Shown: positions 27,302-35,969 of the stretch, piece after piece
How positions within the stretch are numbered: the first letter of the stretch is position 1
How the letters are laid out: every line of letters starts with the position of its first letter
NCBI RefSeq assembly: GCF_009765875.1
Contig: NZ_LMUP01000002.1
Span: 496,001 to 560,000, forward strand
Direction: 5' to 3'
DNA length: 64,000 nt
DNA from: Pedobacter sp. L105
Lineage (GTDB): Bacteria > Bacteroidota > Bacteroidia > Sphingobacteriales > Sphingobacteriaceae
Position numbers and translations under genes: made by a program
The notes under the pieces: generated by a model
What the model saw: only the letters and a program-made list of their open reading frames with translations
What the model was told of the DNA's origin: nothing
Database searches by the model: none

Positions 27302-28193
27302 AAATATAACTGCAACCCTGCTGGTCGTATTTCTTGTCGTTTCCTGTTTGCTGGAAATGTATTTCAGCTATGCGCACGACAGGGATCTGTACGAGAAAAG
27401 GGATACCTGGAATAATGTATACCTGATGGGCCTGGCTTTTGTCATTAACCTCAGCACCAAAGCGGCAACGTTTTTCCTGCTGCAGTTCTGTTACCAGTTC
27501 AGGTTGTTCGAGATTAAAAATGTTTGGGTTTACTGGATCGTACTGGTGCTTGCCCAGGATTTATTGTACTGGTGCCTCCATACTTCAGGACATTATGTAA
27601 GGTTTTTCTGGGCAATGCATGTCACCCATCATTCCTCACCACTGTTTAACCTTACCACAGGCTTCCGCTCTACGGTTTTCGAACCTTTGTACCGGGTGTT
27701 TTTCTATTTGCCCCTGGCTTTTATGGGCTTTAACGCGGTAGATATTATCCTGGCTTACCTGGTTACACAGCTGTACGGCAATATGGTACACACGCAGACG
27801 GTCAGGAAATTACATCCTATTTTAGAATATATTCTGGTTACCCCCTCCCACCACAGGGTTCACCATGCCAGTAATATCCGTTATCTGGATAAAAATATGG
27901 GCATGGTACTGATCATCTGGGACAGGATTTTCGGGACTTTCCAGGAAGAACTTCCTGAAGAAGAGATCATCTATGGTTTAACCCACCAGCCTGAAGATAT
28001 GGGCGCTGTAAATATTGTTTTACACGAATTCAGGGCCATGAGGGCCGATATGAAACGTGCACCAGGACTAAAGAATAAACTCGGTTATATGCTTCACCCT
28101 CCCGGATGGAGCCATGATGGCAGTACCCAGGTTGCTAAAGTGATGCAGCGTGAGTTACAGGAAGCAGAGCAGCAGAAACGAATCGCTGTATAA
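27285..28193 (+). CDS. Fatty acid hydroxylase/sterol desaturase-family membrane protein
   Basis: The product is 302 residues. Its histidine boxes, which bind a di-iron centre, are visible as HTSGHYVRFFWAMHVTHHSS, and HPILEYILVTPSHHRVHHASN. There are about four membrane spans, including LLVVFLVVSCLLEMYF at the start and VYWIVLVLAQDLLYW before the first box. Family members hydroxylate or desaturate lipids or carotenoids at the membrane. The substrate is unknown. The start lies 17 bp inside the end of aroB. Confidence 0.86.
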   Translation: MLSEPKNITATLLVVFLVVSCLLEMYFSYAHDRDLYEKRDTWNNVYLMGLAFVINLSTKAATFFLLQFCYQFRLFEIKNVWVYWIVLVLAQDLLYWCLHTSGHYVRFFWAMHVTHHSSPLFNLTTGFRSTVFEPLYRVFFYLPLAFMGFNAVDIILAYLVTQLYGNMVHTQTVRKLHPILEYILVTPSHHRVHHASNIRYLDKNMGMVLIIWDRIFGTFQEELPEEEIIYGLTHQPEDMGAVNIVLHEFRAMRADMKRAPGLKNKLGYMLHPPGWSHDGSTQVAKVMQRELQEAEQQKRIAV

Positions 28194-28223
28194 ATTGTAA
28201 CCTAATTTGATTGTTATCGTCTT

Positions 28224-28261
28224 ATAGAGAAGATTTTAAATAAAAACATTATCTTCTCTAT
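28224..28261. terminator. 11-bp stem between hydroxylase-like gene and esterase
   Basis: ATAGAGAAGAT pairs with ATCTTCTCTAT across a 16-nt A-rich loop, 31 bp after the hydroxylase-like stop codon. It may end that operon. The lack of a U-tract leaves a regulatory hairpin in the esterase leader as the alternative. Confidence 0.5.
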
Positions 28262-28278
28262 TATTAAACCACGAAACA

Positions 28279-29364
28279 ATGAGATCTGCAATGCGCAAAT
28301 TAATGGGCAGCGTAATATTGATTACCCTGCTCTCTTTCTCCCCTGGTTATAGCCAGGTAAAAAGTGTCTCCCCATCACCATTTGGTGAAAAAGAAATCGT
28401 AACATGGGACTACAGTTCAAAGGTCATTGGCGAAGATTATACGATATACGTCCATTTCCCTCCCGGTTATGATACTACAAAAACCAGTTACCCGGTATTG
28501 TATATGACTGATGGCGACTGGAACATGACCGTGGCGATGAACTGTTTCAGAATGTTAAGGCAGGATTACCTGACCAATGAACCACTGATTGTAGGCATAG
28601 GTTATGGCAACAGGACTAATAAACGCAGCAGGGACCTGGAACCTTCTACAGGTGCACCAAATTTTATAAAGTTCATAGCGCAGGAGGTGATGCCGTTTAT
28701 CCAGTCAAAATATCGTGTTACAGATCAAAAAGCATTATATGGATATTCTTACGGTGGCGTTTTTACCAGTTATGTATTATTTGAACACCCTGGTCTATTC
28801 AATGATATTTTCATCGGTGCCCCGGGTAACGGCGACCTGACACTGAGGGCAGACAAGTATTTTGCCACCCATAAAGAGCTGAAGGGGAAGATATTCTTAG
28901 GTGCCGGCTCCTACGAACCTGGTACGGTTAGTAAAATTGAGCAGTTTAAGCAGTACATGGACCAGAAAAAATTACCGGATCTTCAAGTCTTAACCGCTGT
29001 TGTACCATCCGCCGGACATGGGGCAGCACTGGCCCCGGTAATGCAGAGCGGGATGAAGTTTGTTTATTGTAAAACGCACAAGCCGTTCAGCTTAACGGAA
29101 TCTGCCTTAAAAAAATTCACGGGTACATTCATTGCCGGAGGACAAAATGATTCTTTAACGGTTTATCTCGACAAGGGTTCACTCTATTTGGCAAGCAGAA
29201 ATGGACAGCCAACACAGCTGGTTCCTTACCGCGTAGATGGCCTTTTCTTCTATGAAAATGAAAAAATAGAGATCAATCTTAAAGAAGAAGCTGGGAAAAA
29301 ATACTATGTAATAAACGTAGATGGAGAGAAACCCATGCAGTATAACCAGATCGCAGGAAAATAG
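28279..29364 (+). CDS. Secreted alpha/beta-hydrolase (esterase D/enterochelin esterase-like)
   Basis: The product is 361 residues with a signal peptide (to about residue 26). The hydrolase domain shows YTIYVHFPPGYD, YPVLYMTDGDWN, the nucleophile elbow ALYGYSYGG and a late AGHGAAL motif that probably holds the catalytic His. A C-terminal beta-rich appendix of about 100 residues (from FTGTFIAGG) resembles the small DUF3471-type domain found after such hydrolases. The role in ester cleavage is inferred; the substrate is unknown. An internal ATG at 28291 is an alternative start. Confidence 0.78.
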   Translation: MRSAMRKLMGSVILITLLSFSPGYSQVKSVSPSPFGEKEIVTWDYSSKVIGEDYTIYVHFPPGYDTTKTSYPVLYMTDGDWNMTVAMNCFRMLRQDYLTNEPLIVGIGYGNRTNKRSRDLEPSTGAPNFIKFIAQEVMPFIQSKYRVTDQKALYGYSYGGVFTSYVLFEHPGLFNDIFIGAPGNGDLTLRADKYFATHKELKGKIFLGAGSYEPGTVSKIEQFKQYMDQKKLPDLQVLTAVVPSAGHGAALAPVMQSGMKFVYCKTHKPFSLTESALKKFTGTFIAGGQNDSLTVYLDKGSLYLASRNGQPTQLVPYRVDGLFFYENEKIEINLKEEAGKKYYVINVDGEKPMQYNQIAGK

Positions 29365-29520
29365 ATCAGTTTACCTGAAACTAAATCGATTATTTACTTT
29401 ATCGTTAATGTAAATAATTACCGGGAGATCTTTCAGATTAAAGAAATAAATCACGAACTTTAAATATGACATTTATATAATCACCAGATCAGTAATGGTC
29501 CGGGTGTTAAAATTTATAAA

Positions 29521-30402
29521 ATGAAAGAAGCAACCAAATTAGACCAGCAAAATCCGTTAAGTTCACTTGATCAATGGGAAGACGACCTTTTAGCGCGTTA
29601 CCCTGACCCTAAAGCAATTTCTGAGGAAAAGGATACTGCCGCATTCAGGGATTATGAAAGCACAGAAAAAGCCTCGGTAAAGGAATTCTACAGATTACAG
29701 CATATCAACCAGACCTACGATTTCGTACAGCAGAAAAGAGCCGAATACCTGAAGTTTGACAAAATGGAGATGTCGGTATGGGAAGCCTTTGATTTTTTAA
29801 ATCAGCTTGTTGATGACTCAGATCCGGATACTGACCTTGATCAGCTGCAGCATTTACTGCAAACCAGTGAGGCGATCAGAAAAGAAGGGCACCCCGACTG
29901 GATGGTACTTACAGGTCTTTTTCATGATATGGGAAAAGTACTTTGTTTGTTCGGTGAGCCACAATGGGCTGTTGTTGGCGACAGTTATCCTGTAGGTTGT
30001 GCTTATTCTGATAAAATAGTTTTCTCCGAATTTTTTGCAGGGAACCCGGATGCGACAAACCCATTATACAATACCAAATACGGCATCTATGAACCGGAAT
30101 GCGGATTGGATAACGTAACAATGACCTGGGGGCATGATGACTATGTTTATCATTTATTGAAAGATTACCTGCCGGAACAAGCTTTGTATATGCTTCGTTA
30201 CCATTCATTTTATCCTCAGCACCGCGAAAATGCCTATGCGCATCTGATGACCAGTCATGATAAAAAAATGTTCGAATATGTGGATCTGTTTAATCCTTTT
30301 GATCTCTACTCCAAGAGTGCAGTCCCACCAGACTGGAAAGCGCTAAAACCTTATTATGAAGACCTGGTTGCTAAATACCTGCCTGCCAAACTGCGGTTTT
30401 AA
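29521..30402 (+). CDS. myo-Inositol oxygenase
   Basis: The product is 293 residues, full length compared with the animal enzyme. MIOX opens the ring of myo-inositol with O2 to give D-glucuronate at a mixed-valent di-iron centre. All six metal ligands of the family can be placed: His111 (HLLQTSEAIR), His135 and Asp136 (GLFHDMGKV), His205 (TWGHDDYVYH), His228 (RYHSFYP) and Asp261 (NPFDLYSK). The lid and substrate segment YPVGCAYSDKIVFSE is also conserved. It is followed after 91 bp by a sodium/solute symporter, the likely inositol importer. Glucuronate catabolism genes are not in the window. Confidence 0.95.
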   Translation: MKEATKLDQQNPLSSLDQWEDDLLARYPDPKAISEEKDTAAFRDYESTEKASVKEFYRLQHINQTYDFVQQKRAEYLKFDKMEMSVWEAFDFLNQLVDDSDPDTDLDQLQHLLQTSEAIRKEGHPDWMVLTGLFHDMGKVLCLFGEPQWAVVGDSYPVGCAYSDKIVFSEFFAGNPDATNPLYNTKYGIYEPECGLDNVTMTWGHDDYVYHLLKDYLPEQALYMLRYHSFYPQHRENAYAHLMTSHDKKMFEYVDLFNPFDLYSKSAVPPDWKALKPYYEDLVAKYLPAKLRF

Positions 30403-30493
30403 GCAAACTTATATTTGCCATTTCTTTTAGATTCATTACATTAACACTTTTAGTTGTAAATATAATGAATCCAATACCACCAAATATTAAACT

Positions 30494-32173
30494 ATGAACT
30501 CGAAACTCTCCTTGGGGGGCATTGGCGTCTTTATAATTTATTTTATCATCGTCGCTTTATATGGATACTACGTTTACAAAAAGAAAAGTAAGGTCAATGA
30601 TTCTAAGAATTTCTTTTTAGCAGAAGGGTCACTAACCTGGTGGGCTATCGGAGCTTCAATTATCGCTTCTAATATTTCTGCTGAACAGTTTATCGGAATG
30701 AGCGGGGAAGGATTCTTCGCCGGTATAGCAGTTGCTGTTTATGAATGGCTCGGGGCAGTTGTACTGATCATTGTGGCTGTATTTTTTATGCCCGTATATA
30801 TCAAGAATAAGATATATACCATGCCGCAGTTTCTTAAAAACCGTTACAACGGCAGTGTAGCACTGATCATGAGCGTATTCTGGATCTTCCTGTATATTTT
30901 TATCAATTTAACCTCTATTTTATATCTGGGTGCATTAGCGATCAATGGACTAATAGGCGGTGAGTATTTTCATATCGTTATGGTTTGCCTGGCAGTATTT
31001 GCGGTTATCATTACACTGGGCGGCATGCGTGTGATCGGGTATACCGATGTGATCCAGGTAGGTGTATTGGTTATCGGAGGCCTGGCTACAACTTATATGA
31101 CCTTAACTATTGTTGGAGAAAAATTTGGTGTCGGAAGTGAGGCTATTGCTGGTTTTAAAGTACTGCTTAAAGAAGCACCTGAACATTTTCACCTGATGCT
31201 GGCAAAACCTAAACCGGGTGCTTCACAGGTAGATATTAATAAATACCTGATCCTTCCGGCCGTGGGGATGTATGCAGCAGGTCAATGGATCAGTAATTTG
31301 AATTACTGGGGCTGTAACCAATATATCACACAGCGTGCACTGGGAGCCGATCTGCAAACTGCCCGTACAGGTATTCTTTTTGCAAGCCTGCTCAAAATAT
31401 TAATGCCGGTGATCGTCATGTTGCCTGGAATTATCGCTTATGTATTGTATAAGGGCGGCCATTTACAGCTGGCAGGAGGTAAAGACACTGCCTACGCCGC
31501 CATTCTCGGTCTTTTACCGCCTGAATTAAAAGGTTTGGCTGCTGCTGCTTTAACGGCAGCTATTGTGGCTTCACTAGCCGGAAAATGTAATAGTATTTCT
31601 ACTATTTTCACACTTGATATTTATAAAAAGCATATCAATATACTATCAAGTGAACAACGCATGGTATGGACAGGGCGTATTGCTATTGTAATTTCCATGA
31701 TCATCGCTGTAATGTTTACCTGGCACGATCTGCTCGGTATCGGAAGGGCAGGCGGTTATACTTTCGTTCAAAAATACACCAGTTATATCAGCCCCGGAGT
31801 TTTTGCGACCTTCATTTTAGGAATGTTCTGGAAACGTACCAATAGCATAGCTGCCTTTACAGGTATTATTTTTGGTTTCCTGATCTCTGTTTTCTTTAAC
31901 GAACTGGCAGTAAAGGTATTTGGCCCGGAAACACTTTTATACACAGCTTTCCCAAATATGGATGGCGTATATGAAATTCCATTCTTTATTTGCCTGAGCT
32001 GGTCTTTTATTATCACAATGCTGGTGATGGTCGGTACGAGTATTTTAGGCCCGCGTATCAACCCTAAAGCCTTTGAACTGGATGCAGAAATGTTTAAACT
32101 AAAACCGTCTTCAATCGTATTGATCGCGTCTATTATGCTGCTGATCATTGCTATTTATGCAAGATTCTGGTAG
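30494..32173 (+). CDS. Sodium:solute symporter (SSS family), probable inositol/sugar importer
   Basis: The product is 559 residues with about 14 membrane spans and the LeuT fold of SGLT-type transporters. Typical segments are FFLAEGSLTWWAIGASIIASNISAEQFIGMSG in TM1-2, the SSS signature region GYTDVIQVGVLVIGG, WISNLNYWGCNQYITQRALGA, and ALTAAIVASLAGKCNSISTIFTLDIYK near the sodium site. It lies downstream of MIOX on the same strand, so uptake of myo-inositol is a reasonable guess. Glucose, galactose or other polyols remain possible. Confidence 0.9.
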   Translation: MNSKLSLGGIGVFIIYFIIVALYGYYVYKKKSKVNDSKNFFLAEGSLTWWAIGASIIASNISAEQFIGMSGEGFFAGIAVAVYEWLGAVVLIIVAVFFMPVYIKNKIYTMPQFLKNRYNGSVALIMSVFWIFLYIFINLTSILYLGALAINGLIGGEYFHIVMVCLAVFAVIITLGGMRVIGYTDVIQVGVLVIGGLATTYMTLTIVGEKFGVGSEAIAGFKVLLKEAPEHFHLMLAKPKPGASQVDINKYLILPAVGMYAAGQWISNLNYWGCNQYITQRALGADLQTARTGILFASLLKILMPVIVMLPGIIAYVLYKGGHLQLAGGKDTAYAAILGLLPPELKGLAAAALTAAIVASLAGKCNSISTIFTLDIYKKHINILSSEQRMVWTGRIAIVISMIIAVMFTWHDLLGIGRAGGYTFVQKYTSYISPGVFATFILGMFWKRTNSIAAFTGIIFGFLISVFFNELAVKVFGPETLLYTAFPNMDGVYEIPFFICLSWSFIITMLVMVGTSILGPRINPKAFELDAEMFKLKPSSIVLIASIMLLIIAIYARFW

Positions 32174-32355
32174 AGGTAAGAAAACGTTAGGTTCAATATG
32201 TTTTTGACTATAGCCTGTAAAAACATACTTTTAGTTTTGCCGCTATTGTCACAGATTCTTTAATCCCGCAAAAGCCACACAAGGGAAATAATCTGTCACC
32301 TGTAATTCATTTTGCAAGACAAAACTGACAAAAAATAATTTTTTTTATTTAGCTA

Positions 32356-32385
32356 TTGACAAATTAAATTTTGTTACTATATTTG
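32356..32385 (+). promoter_or_regulatory. Promoter of the aromatic amino acid operon
   Basis: TTG at 32356-32358 and TATATTTG at 32378-32385 are 19 bp apart, matching the -33 TTG and -7 TAnnTTTG elements of the Bacteroidota primary sigma factor. Transcription should begin near 32391, about 50 nt before the leader peptide. Confidence 0.75.
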
Positions 32386-32441
32386 GAAAAACAAAACAAC
32401 AATACAATCCGGAACCTGTTTATGTTCCAACCTATAAAAAA

Positions 32442-32504
32442 ATGAGAAACATCACTACATATTGGTTTAGCTACTTTTACTTTTTTAGTAAGAGCCGGGA
32501 CTAA
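32442..32504 (+). CDS. Aromatic-rich leader peptide of the pheA operon
   Basis: A 20-codon frame encodes MRNITTYWFSYFYFFSKSRD. Eight of its twenty residues are Tyr, Trp or Phe, clustered at codons 7-15. It lies between the promoter and pheA, the start of an aromatic amino acid biosynthesis operon. Its stop codon TAA overlaps the last base of the segment that can pair with the terminator's left arm. This is the layout of a ribosome-mediated attenuator leader: stalling at Tyr/Phe/Trp codons leaves the segment free, while full translation covers it. The density of aromatic codons makes chance very unlikely. The frame is too short for ordinary gene finders. Confidence 0.88.
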   Translation: MRNITTYWFSYFYFFSKSRD

Positions 32505-32571
32505 TATGCAATCAAACGAAACAAGATAAATTGTATATAAAAAGTCCCGGCCTTAAGCCGGGACTTTTTTT
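32494..32571 (+). promoter_or_regulatory. Transcription attenuator (antiterminator/terminator switch)
   Basis: Segment A (GCCGGGACT, 32494-32502) lies at the end of the leader peptide coding sequence. Segment B (AGTCCCGGC, 32543-32551) can pair either with A or with segment C (GCCGGGACT, 32557-32565), which is identical to A. The B:C hairpin extends to 13 bp with a 5-nt loop (32539-32569) and runs into a T-tract to 32571, making a strong intrinsic terminator. A:B pairing is a 9-bp antiterminator. Expected logic: aromatic starvation stalls the ribosome before A, A:B forms and pheA-aroC are transcribed; with ample amino acids the ribosome masks A and B:C terminates. Confidence 0.88.
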
Positions 32572-32604
32572 GTTTAACGCGAAAAATAAAGCAGACCAAT
32601 TAAA

Positions 32605-33438
32605 ATGAAACCATCAGTCAGAGTAGCAATCCAGGGTATTAAAGCGTCATTTCACGAAGAAGCTGCCTTTAAATTTTTCGGCAAAGACATTCAAACTATT
32701 GAATGTAACTCCTTTAAACAAACTTGTGAAAGCCTGGAGAACGATGAAGCAGATTACGTAGTAATGGCCATTGAAAACTCTATTGCCGGCAGCCTTTTAC
32801 CTAATTACACCCTGATCAGGGAGTATAATTTTGCGGTAACCGGAGAAGTATACCTGCCTATTCAGCTTCATTTAATGGGCCTGCCAGGTGTAAAACTGGA
32901 AGATGTAAGGTTTGTGACTTCACACCCTATCGCTATTCGCCAGTGCATTGATTTCTTTGATGATTATCCGAATCTGAAACTGGTAGAAAGCAATGATACA
33001 GCCGCCTGCGCAAAGAAGATAAAAGATGAACAATTAACTGATACATTGGCCATTGCAAATGCTTTAGCCGCTGAACTGTATGGCCTGGAAATCATAGAAA
33101 AAAGAATTGAGTCCAATAAAAAAAATTATACCCGTTTCCTGATCCTCAGAAAAGAAAAAACTGAAGAATTGCCTAAAGTAAATAAAGCTTCGCTGGTTTT
33201 TCAAACCAATAACCAGGTAGGCTCCCTGTCTAAGGTGCTGAGCATTTTTGCAGAGCAGGAACTGAACCTGAGTAAGATCCAGTCGATGCCGGTATTAGGC
33301 AAAAGAAATGATTATTATTTCTATGTAGACCTGGAATGGAAAGATATGGCCAAGTATGACATCGCCATCCGCAAAGCCTTGAATTACAGCGTGAATTTTA
33401 ATATCATGGGCGAATATCTTAAAAACGATAAAGTATAA
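32605..33438 (+). CDS. pheA: Prephenate dehydratase
   Basis: The product is 277 residues and has no chorismate mutase domain. The PDT domain (about 4-185) shows VAIQGIKASFHEEAAFKFF, VMAIENSIAGSLLPNY, FVTSHPIAIRQC, DTAACAKKI and the catalytic YTRFLIL. The C-terminal ACT domain (about 195-277) carries NQVGSLSKVLSIFAEQELNLSKIQSMPV, the phenylalanine-binding feedback site. It converts prephenate to phenylpyruvate. It is the first gene of the attenuated operon, so it has dual control by attenuation and by feedback inhibition. Confidence 0.96.
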   Translation: MKPSVRVAIQGIKASFHEEAAFKFFGKDIQTIECNSFKQTCESLENDEADYVVMAIENSIAGSLLPNYTLIREYNFAVTGEVYLPIQLHLMGLPGVKLEDVRFVTSHPIAIRQCIDFFDDYPNLKLVESNDTAACAKKIKDEQLTDTLAIANALAAELYGLEIIEKRIESNKKNYTRFLILRKEKTEELPKVNKASLVFQTNNQVGSLSKVLSIFAEQELNLSKIQSMPVLGKRNDYYFYVDLEWKDMAKYDIAIRKALNYSVNFNIMGEYLKNDKV

Positions 33439-33489
33439 TCCCCCTTAAATTAACATAAATTAAAAATCCCCCCTTAAACACACATAATC

Positions 33490-34620
33490 ATGAAGTTAAA
33501 TTTAACTATCCAGCCATTAGAAAGCTGGTTGAACATCAAAAACCAACCGCTCATTATCTCAGGACCATGCAGCGCTGAAACTGAAGAACAATTAGTCTCT
33601 ACAGCACATTTACTGGCTGAAACTGGTAAAGTATCTGTATTAAGAGCAGGAATATGGAAACCACGTACACGTCCGGGAGAATTTGAAGGTATCGGCAGTA
33701 TCGGGCTGGAATGGTTAAAAAGAGCTAAAGCTGAAACAGGATTGCCTACAGCCGTAGAAGTTGCAACGGCAAAACATGTTGAAGAAGCTTTAGCTGCTGG
33801 TGTAGATATCTTATGGATTGGTGCACGCTCAACAGCTAACCCTTTCACTGTACAGGAAATTGCTGATGCTTTAAAAGGACATGATATCCCTGTATTGATC
33901 AAAAACCCGGTAAACCCTGATATCTCTTTGTGGATTGGTGCTTTAGAGCGTATCAACAATGCAGGAATTACTAAAATTGGTGCTATCCACCGTGGTTTCT
34001 CTTCTTATGAGAAAAGCTCTTTCCGCAACGAACCAATGTGGGAAATGGCTATCCAATTGAAAACTCTTTGCCCAACTTTACCGATCATCAATGACCCTTC
34101 ACATATCTGCGGAAACCGCGAACTGATCCCTTACATCGCTCAAAAAGCACTGGATCTGGATATGCAGGGATTAATGATCGAGTCACATATCGATCCTTCA
34201 GTAGCGTGGACTGACGCGAAACAACAAGTTACCCCATCTGCTTTAGAAGAGTTGGTATCGAGATTAAATTTACGTGATCCTGATTCAGCTAATGAAGATT
34301 TTACTGATAACCTGGCTACACTGCGTAAACAGATTGACAAAATCGACGAAGTGATGATCCAGAAATTAGGTGAACGTATGGCTATCGTTAAGAAAATCGG
34401 TGAGTTCAAAAGAGACAATAAAGTAACTATCCTTCAGGTTAACCGCTGGGATGAGATCCTTAAAAAAGGAAGTGCATTTGCAAGGGCCTTGAAGTTAGAC
34501 CTTGGTTTTACAGAGAAATTCTTAGAATCTGTTCACGGAGAATCTATCAGGATTCAAACTGAGATCATGAATGAAGGTAAGACTGACGCTGAAATGGCTG
34601 AAGCAACCGAAGCGAAATAG
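33490..34620 (+). CDS. Bifunctional DAHP synthase/chorismate mutase
   Basis: The product is 376 residues. The N-terminal 255 residues are a KDO8P-synthase-like (type I-beta) DAHP synthase: PLIISGPCSAETEEQ, VLRAGIWKPRTRPGEFEGIG, VLIKNPV, GAIHRGFSSYEK and PIINDPSHICGNRE, with the metal and phosphate ligands in place. Residues about 285-360 form an AroQ-type chorismate mutase (LRKQIDKIDEVMIQKLGERMAIVKKIGEFKRDNK, ending ESIRIQ). It thus catalyses the first pathway step and the branch step to prephenate. In this fusion the mutase domain can also serve as the prephenate-sensing feedback module. It lies 51 bp after pheA. Confidence 0.95.
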   Translation: MKLNLTIQPLESWLNIKNQPLIISGPCSAETEEQLVSTAHLLAETGKVSVLRAGIWKPRTRPGEFEGIGSIGLEWLKRAKAETGLPTAVEVATAKHVEEALAAGVDILWIGARSTANPFTVQEIADALKGHDIPVLIKNPVNPDISLWIGALERINNAGITKIGAIHRGFSSYEKSSFRNEPMWEMAIQLKTLCPTLPIINDPSHICGNRELIPYIAQKALDLDMQGLMIESHIDPSVAWTDAKQQVTPSALEELVSRLNLRDPDSANEDFTDNLATLRKQIDKIDEVMIQKLGERMAIVKKIGEFKRDNKVTILQVNRWDEILKKGSAFARALKLDLGFTEKFLESVHGESIRIQTEIMNEGKTDAEMAEATEAK

Positions 34621-34636
34621 ATCATAAACAAAAACC

Positions 34637-34680
34637 TGCGGGAGCTTTATTTTTCCCAGATAAGCTCCTGCATGCTTTTT
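34637..34680 (+). terminator. Internal terminator-like hairpin in the aro operon
   Basis: TGCGGGAGCTT (34637-34647) pairs with AAGCTCCTGCA (34662-34672) with one G-U pair, and TGCTTTTT follows. It lies between the DAHP synthase gene and aroA. It probably lets only part of the transcripts through to aroA-aroC. Confidence 0.65.
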
Positions 34681-34700
34681 AAGCTATAAATAAATTGTTA

Positions 34701-35957
34701 ATGAAGACAAACGCCGTTGTTTCGTTCAAAGGTCTAAAAGAAATAAAAGCCGTAATTAACCTTACCGGGTCTAAAAGCGAAAGTAACAGGGCCCTGATTA
34801 TTGCTGCATTGAGCAAAGGTACTGTGAAAGCAGAGAACCTGTCTGATGCCGCTGATACCGTGGTTTTAAACCAGATCCTTACCGACCTGGCACACCCTTC
34901 GGCAACAGAAAGAAGAACAGTGAATGTTGGCCATGCAGGTACTGCCATGCGCTTCCTTACTGCCTTTTTATCTACCCTGCCGCAGCAATTTACCCTTACG
35001 GGATCTAAAAGGATGCAGGAACGCCCTATCGGGATTTTGGTTGATGCCCTGAAAAGCCTCGGTGCGGATATCTCATATGAGAAAAATGAAGGTTACCCTC
35101 CCCTGCTGATCAATGGCGGATTAAATGCTACCCTGTCTGAAGTTTCCATCAAAGGAAATGTAAGCAGCCAGTATCTTTCTGCCCTGCTGATCATTGCACC
35201 CACTTTACCCAATGGTTTATTGTTGCATATTCTTGGCGGATTAACTTCCAGACCTTACCTGGAAATGACCCTGAATATGCTGGCCACAGCAGGTGTTACC
35301 CACAAATGGGAAGAAGATACGATCCGTATTGAACACCAGGAGTACCAACCATCAGTTTTAACAGTAGAGCCCGACTGGAGTGCTGCTTCTTACTGGTACA
35401 GCATTGCGGCATTGGTCATTCAGGCAGATATCACACTGACCAACCTTAAAGAGGAAAGTTTACAGGGTGACAGTCAGATTCAGCAGATCATGAGCCACCT
35501 GGGCGTTAATACTTTACGCGCAGATCATGGTATACAGTTGATCTCTGCAGCCGATGCGCCTTTGGCTGAGGTAATGAATTTAAAGGATTGTCCTGATCTG
35601 GCCCAAACCATCATCGTTTGTGCAGCCGTAAAAAAATTAAACCTTTCCTTCACCGGACTGGAGACTTTAAAGATCAAAGAAACCAACAGGGTACTGGCTT
35701 TACAAACAGAGCTGGCGAAGATCGGCGTTACTCTAACTGAAGATAATGAAGTCTACACACTGAACTGCGACCAGCTGGTTTTCCCGGAAAAGGTCACCAT
35801 CAGCACCTATGACGATCACCGCATGGCCATGGCCTTTGCACCCCTCAGTTTAGTGATCAAAGAAGTAGAAATAGAAGATTACCAGGTAGTGGAAAAATCC
35901 TATCCTGATTTCTGGAAAGACCTGCAAAAAGCTGGTTTTACAGTAGAAGAAATTTAA
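34701..35957 (+). CDS. aroA: 3-phosphoshikimate 1-carboxyvinyltransferase (EPSP synthase)
   Basis: The ATG at 34701 gives 418 residues; an in-frame TTG two codons upstream is less likely. The enzyme joins phosphoenolpyruvate to shikimate-3-phosphate. Visible motifs are LTGSKSESNRALIIAAL near the start (shikimate-phosphate site), VGHAGTAMRFLTAFLSTLP with the LTGSKRMQERPI that follows, KGNVSSQYLSALLI, EPDWSAASYW, CPDLAQTI, LKIKETNRVLAL and YDDHRMAMAFAP. The substrate-binding signature NAGTAMR is modified to HAGTAMR at its first residue. aroC follows after 12 bp. Confidence 0.95.
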   Translation: MKTNAVVSFKGLKEIKAVINLTGSKSESNRALIIAALSKGTVKAENLSDAADTVVLNQILTDLAHPSATERRTVNVGHAGTAMRFLTAFLSTLPQQFTLTGSKRMQERPIGILVDALKSLGADISYEKNEGYPPLLINGGLNATLSEVSIKGNVSSQYLSALLIIAPTLPNGLLLHILGGLTSRPYLEMTLNMLATAGVTHKWEEDTIRIEHQEYQPSVLTVEPDWSAASYWYSIAALVIQADITLTNLKEESLQGDSQIQQIMSHLGVNTLRADHGIQLISAADAPLAEVMNLKDCPDLAQTIIVCAAVKKLNLSFTGLETLKIKETNRVLALQTELAKIGVTLTEDNEVYTLNCDQLVFPEKVTISTYDDHRMAMAFAPLSLVIKEVEIEDYQVVEKSYPDFWKDLQKAGFTVEEI

Positions 35958-35969
35958 TATACAAAGAAC

